A stretch of 13,298 nucleotides of DNA, from assembly GCA_003157315.1 (NCBI GenBank), contig PMJE01000010.1, forward strand, positions 1 through 13,298. Direction: 5' to 3'. This stretch comes from Myxococcales bacterium. GTDB lineage: Bacteria; Myxococcota; Polyangia; Fen-1088. Each line of letters begins with the position of its first letter. The stretch's first letter is position 1. Below the pieces are notes generated by a model. It worked only from the letters and a program-made list of their open reading frames with translations, was not told the DNA's origin and made no database searches. Shown here one piece after another: positions 13,219 through 13,298 of this stretch. A program made the translations under genes and the position numbers.

Positions 13219-13278
13219 CCCCCCGCATCTTTTCTCGCCTGCTTCTCGGCAGACGGGAGAGCGACGCATCAGATAATC

Positions 13279-13298
13279 GGCGGGTTAGCTCAGTTGGT
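13279..13298 (+). tRNA. 5' end of a tRNA gene, cut by the window edge
   Basis: The last 20 bases read as a 7-nt acceptor strand (GGCGGGT), then T8-A9, then the D-arm start GCTCAGTTGGT, the most typical bacterial tRNA 5' pattern. The anticodon lies outside the window, so the amino acid cannot be named. Confidence 0.8.

Overview
The window is a gene-dense, GC-rich bacterial chromosome segment made mostly of conserved housekeeping genes, with no phage, plasmid, IS or CRISPR signature. It most resembles a member of the Myxococcota or a related former deltaproteobacterial lineage. The reasons are a two-module PilZ protein, a DUF507 protein, a small secreted lipoprotein with 'PPDAG' segments, and the E. 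coli-like neighbourhood of der, yfgM and bamB. No rRNA or species-level marker is present, so this placement is an inference.

Layout. (1) 1-143: two near-identical 65-bp copies, at a 78-bp period, of an intergenic element carrying two perfect hairpins. (2) 149-2589, minus strand: an Rrf2-family regulator, metX and metW, read from a sigma70-like promoter with a possible operator over its -10. This is a methionine-biosynthesis operon with its own candidate Fe-S regulator. (3) 2739-5167, plus strand: era and der, two ribosome-assembly GTPases overlapping by 4 nt. (4) 5234-5776, minus strand: a small unidentified outer-membrane beta-barrel protein, divergent from (5) 5836-7777, plus strand: a YfgM-like TPR membrane protein and a BamB-like lipoprotein. 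Der, YfgM and BamB are also neighbours in E. coli. (6) 7821-7944: a 124-bp imperfect palindrome of a type dispersed in many bacteria. (7) 7975-8694, minus strand: a PilZ protein, closely divergent from (8) 8722-10928, plus strand: queA and tgt, the core queuosine tRNA-modification pair. queA appears to begin at a CTG codon. (9) 10929-11241: a 313-bp non-coding stretch with repeats. (10) 11242-11646: an unidentified cysteine-rich lipoprotein. (11) 11790-12578: an ElbB-like DJ-1/PfpI protein, convergent with (12) 12596-13114: a DUF507 protein. (13) the 5' end of a tRNA at the right edge.

Two themes recur. First, several promoter-proximal genes (era, the OMP gene, yfgM, elbB, and less strictly the DUF507 gene) lack a Shine-Dalgarno sequence and have a -10-like hexamer only 7-13 nt before the start codon, suggesting leaderless or near-leaderless mRNAs. 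Operon-internal genes such as metW, der and tgt have Shine-Dalgarno sequences or 4-nt stop/start overlaps. Second, the coding content is conventional (methionine, ribosome assembly, envelope assembly, queuosine). The unusual material is therefore in start-codon choice, regulatory architecture, intergenic repeats and two unassigned envelope proteins. I did not find a clearly novel multi-gene system.
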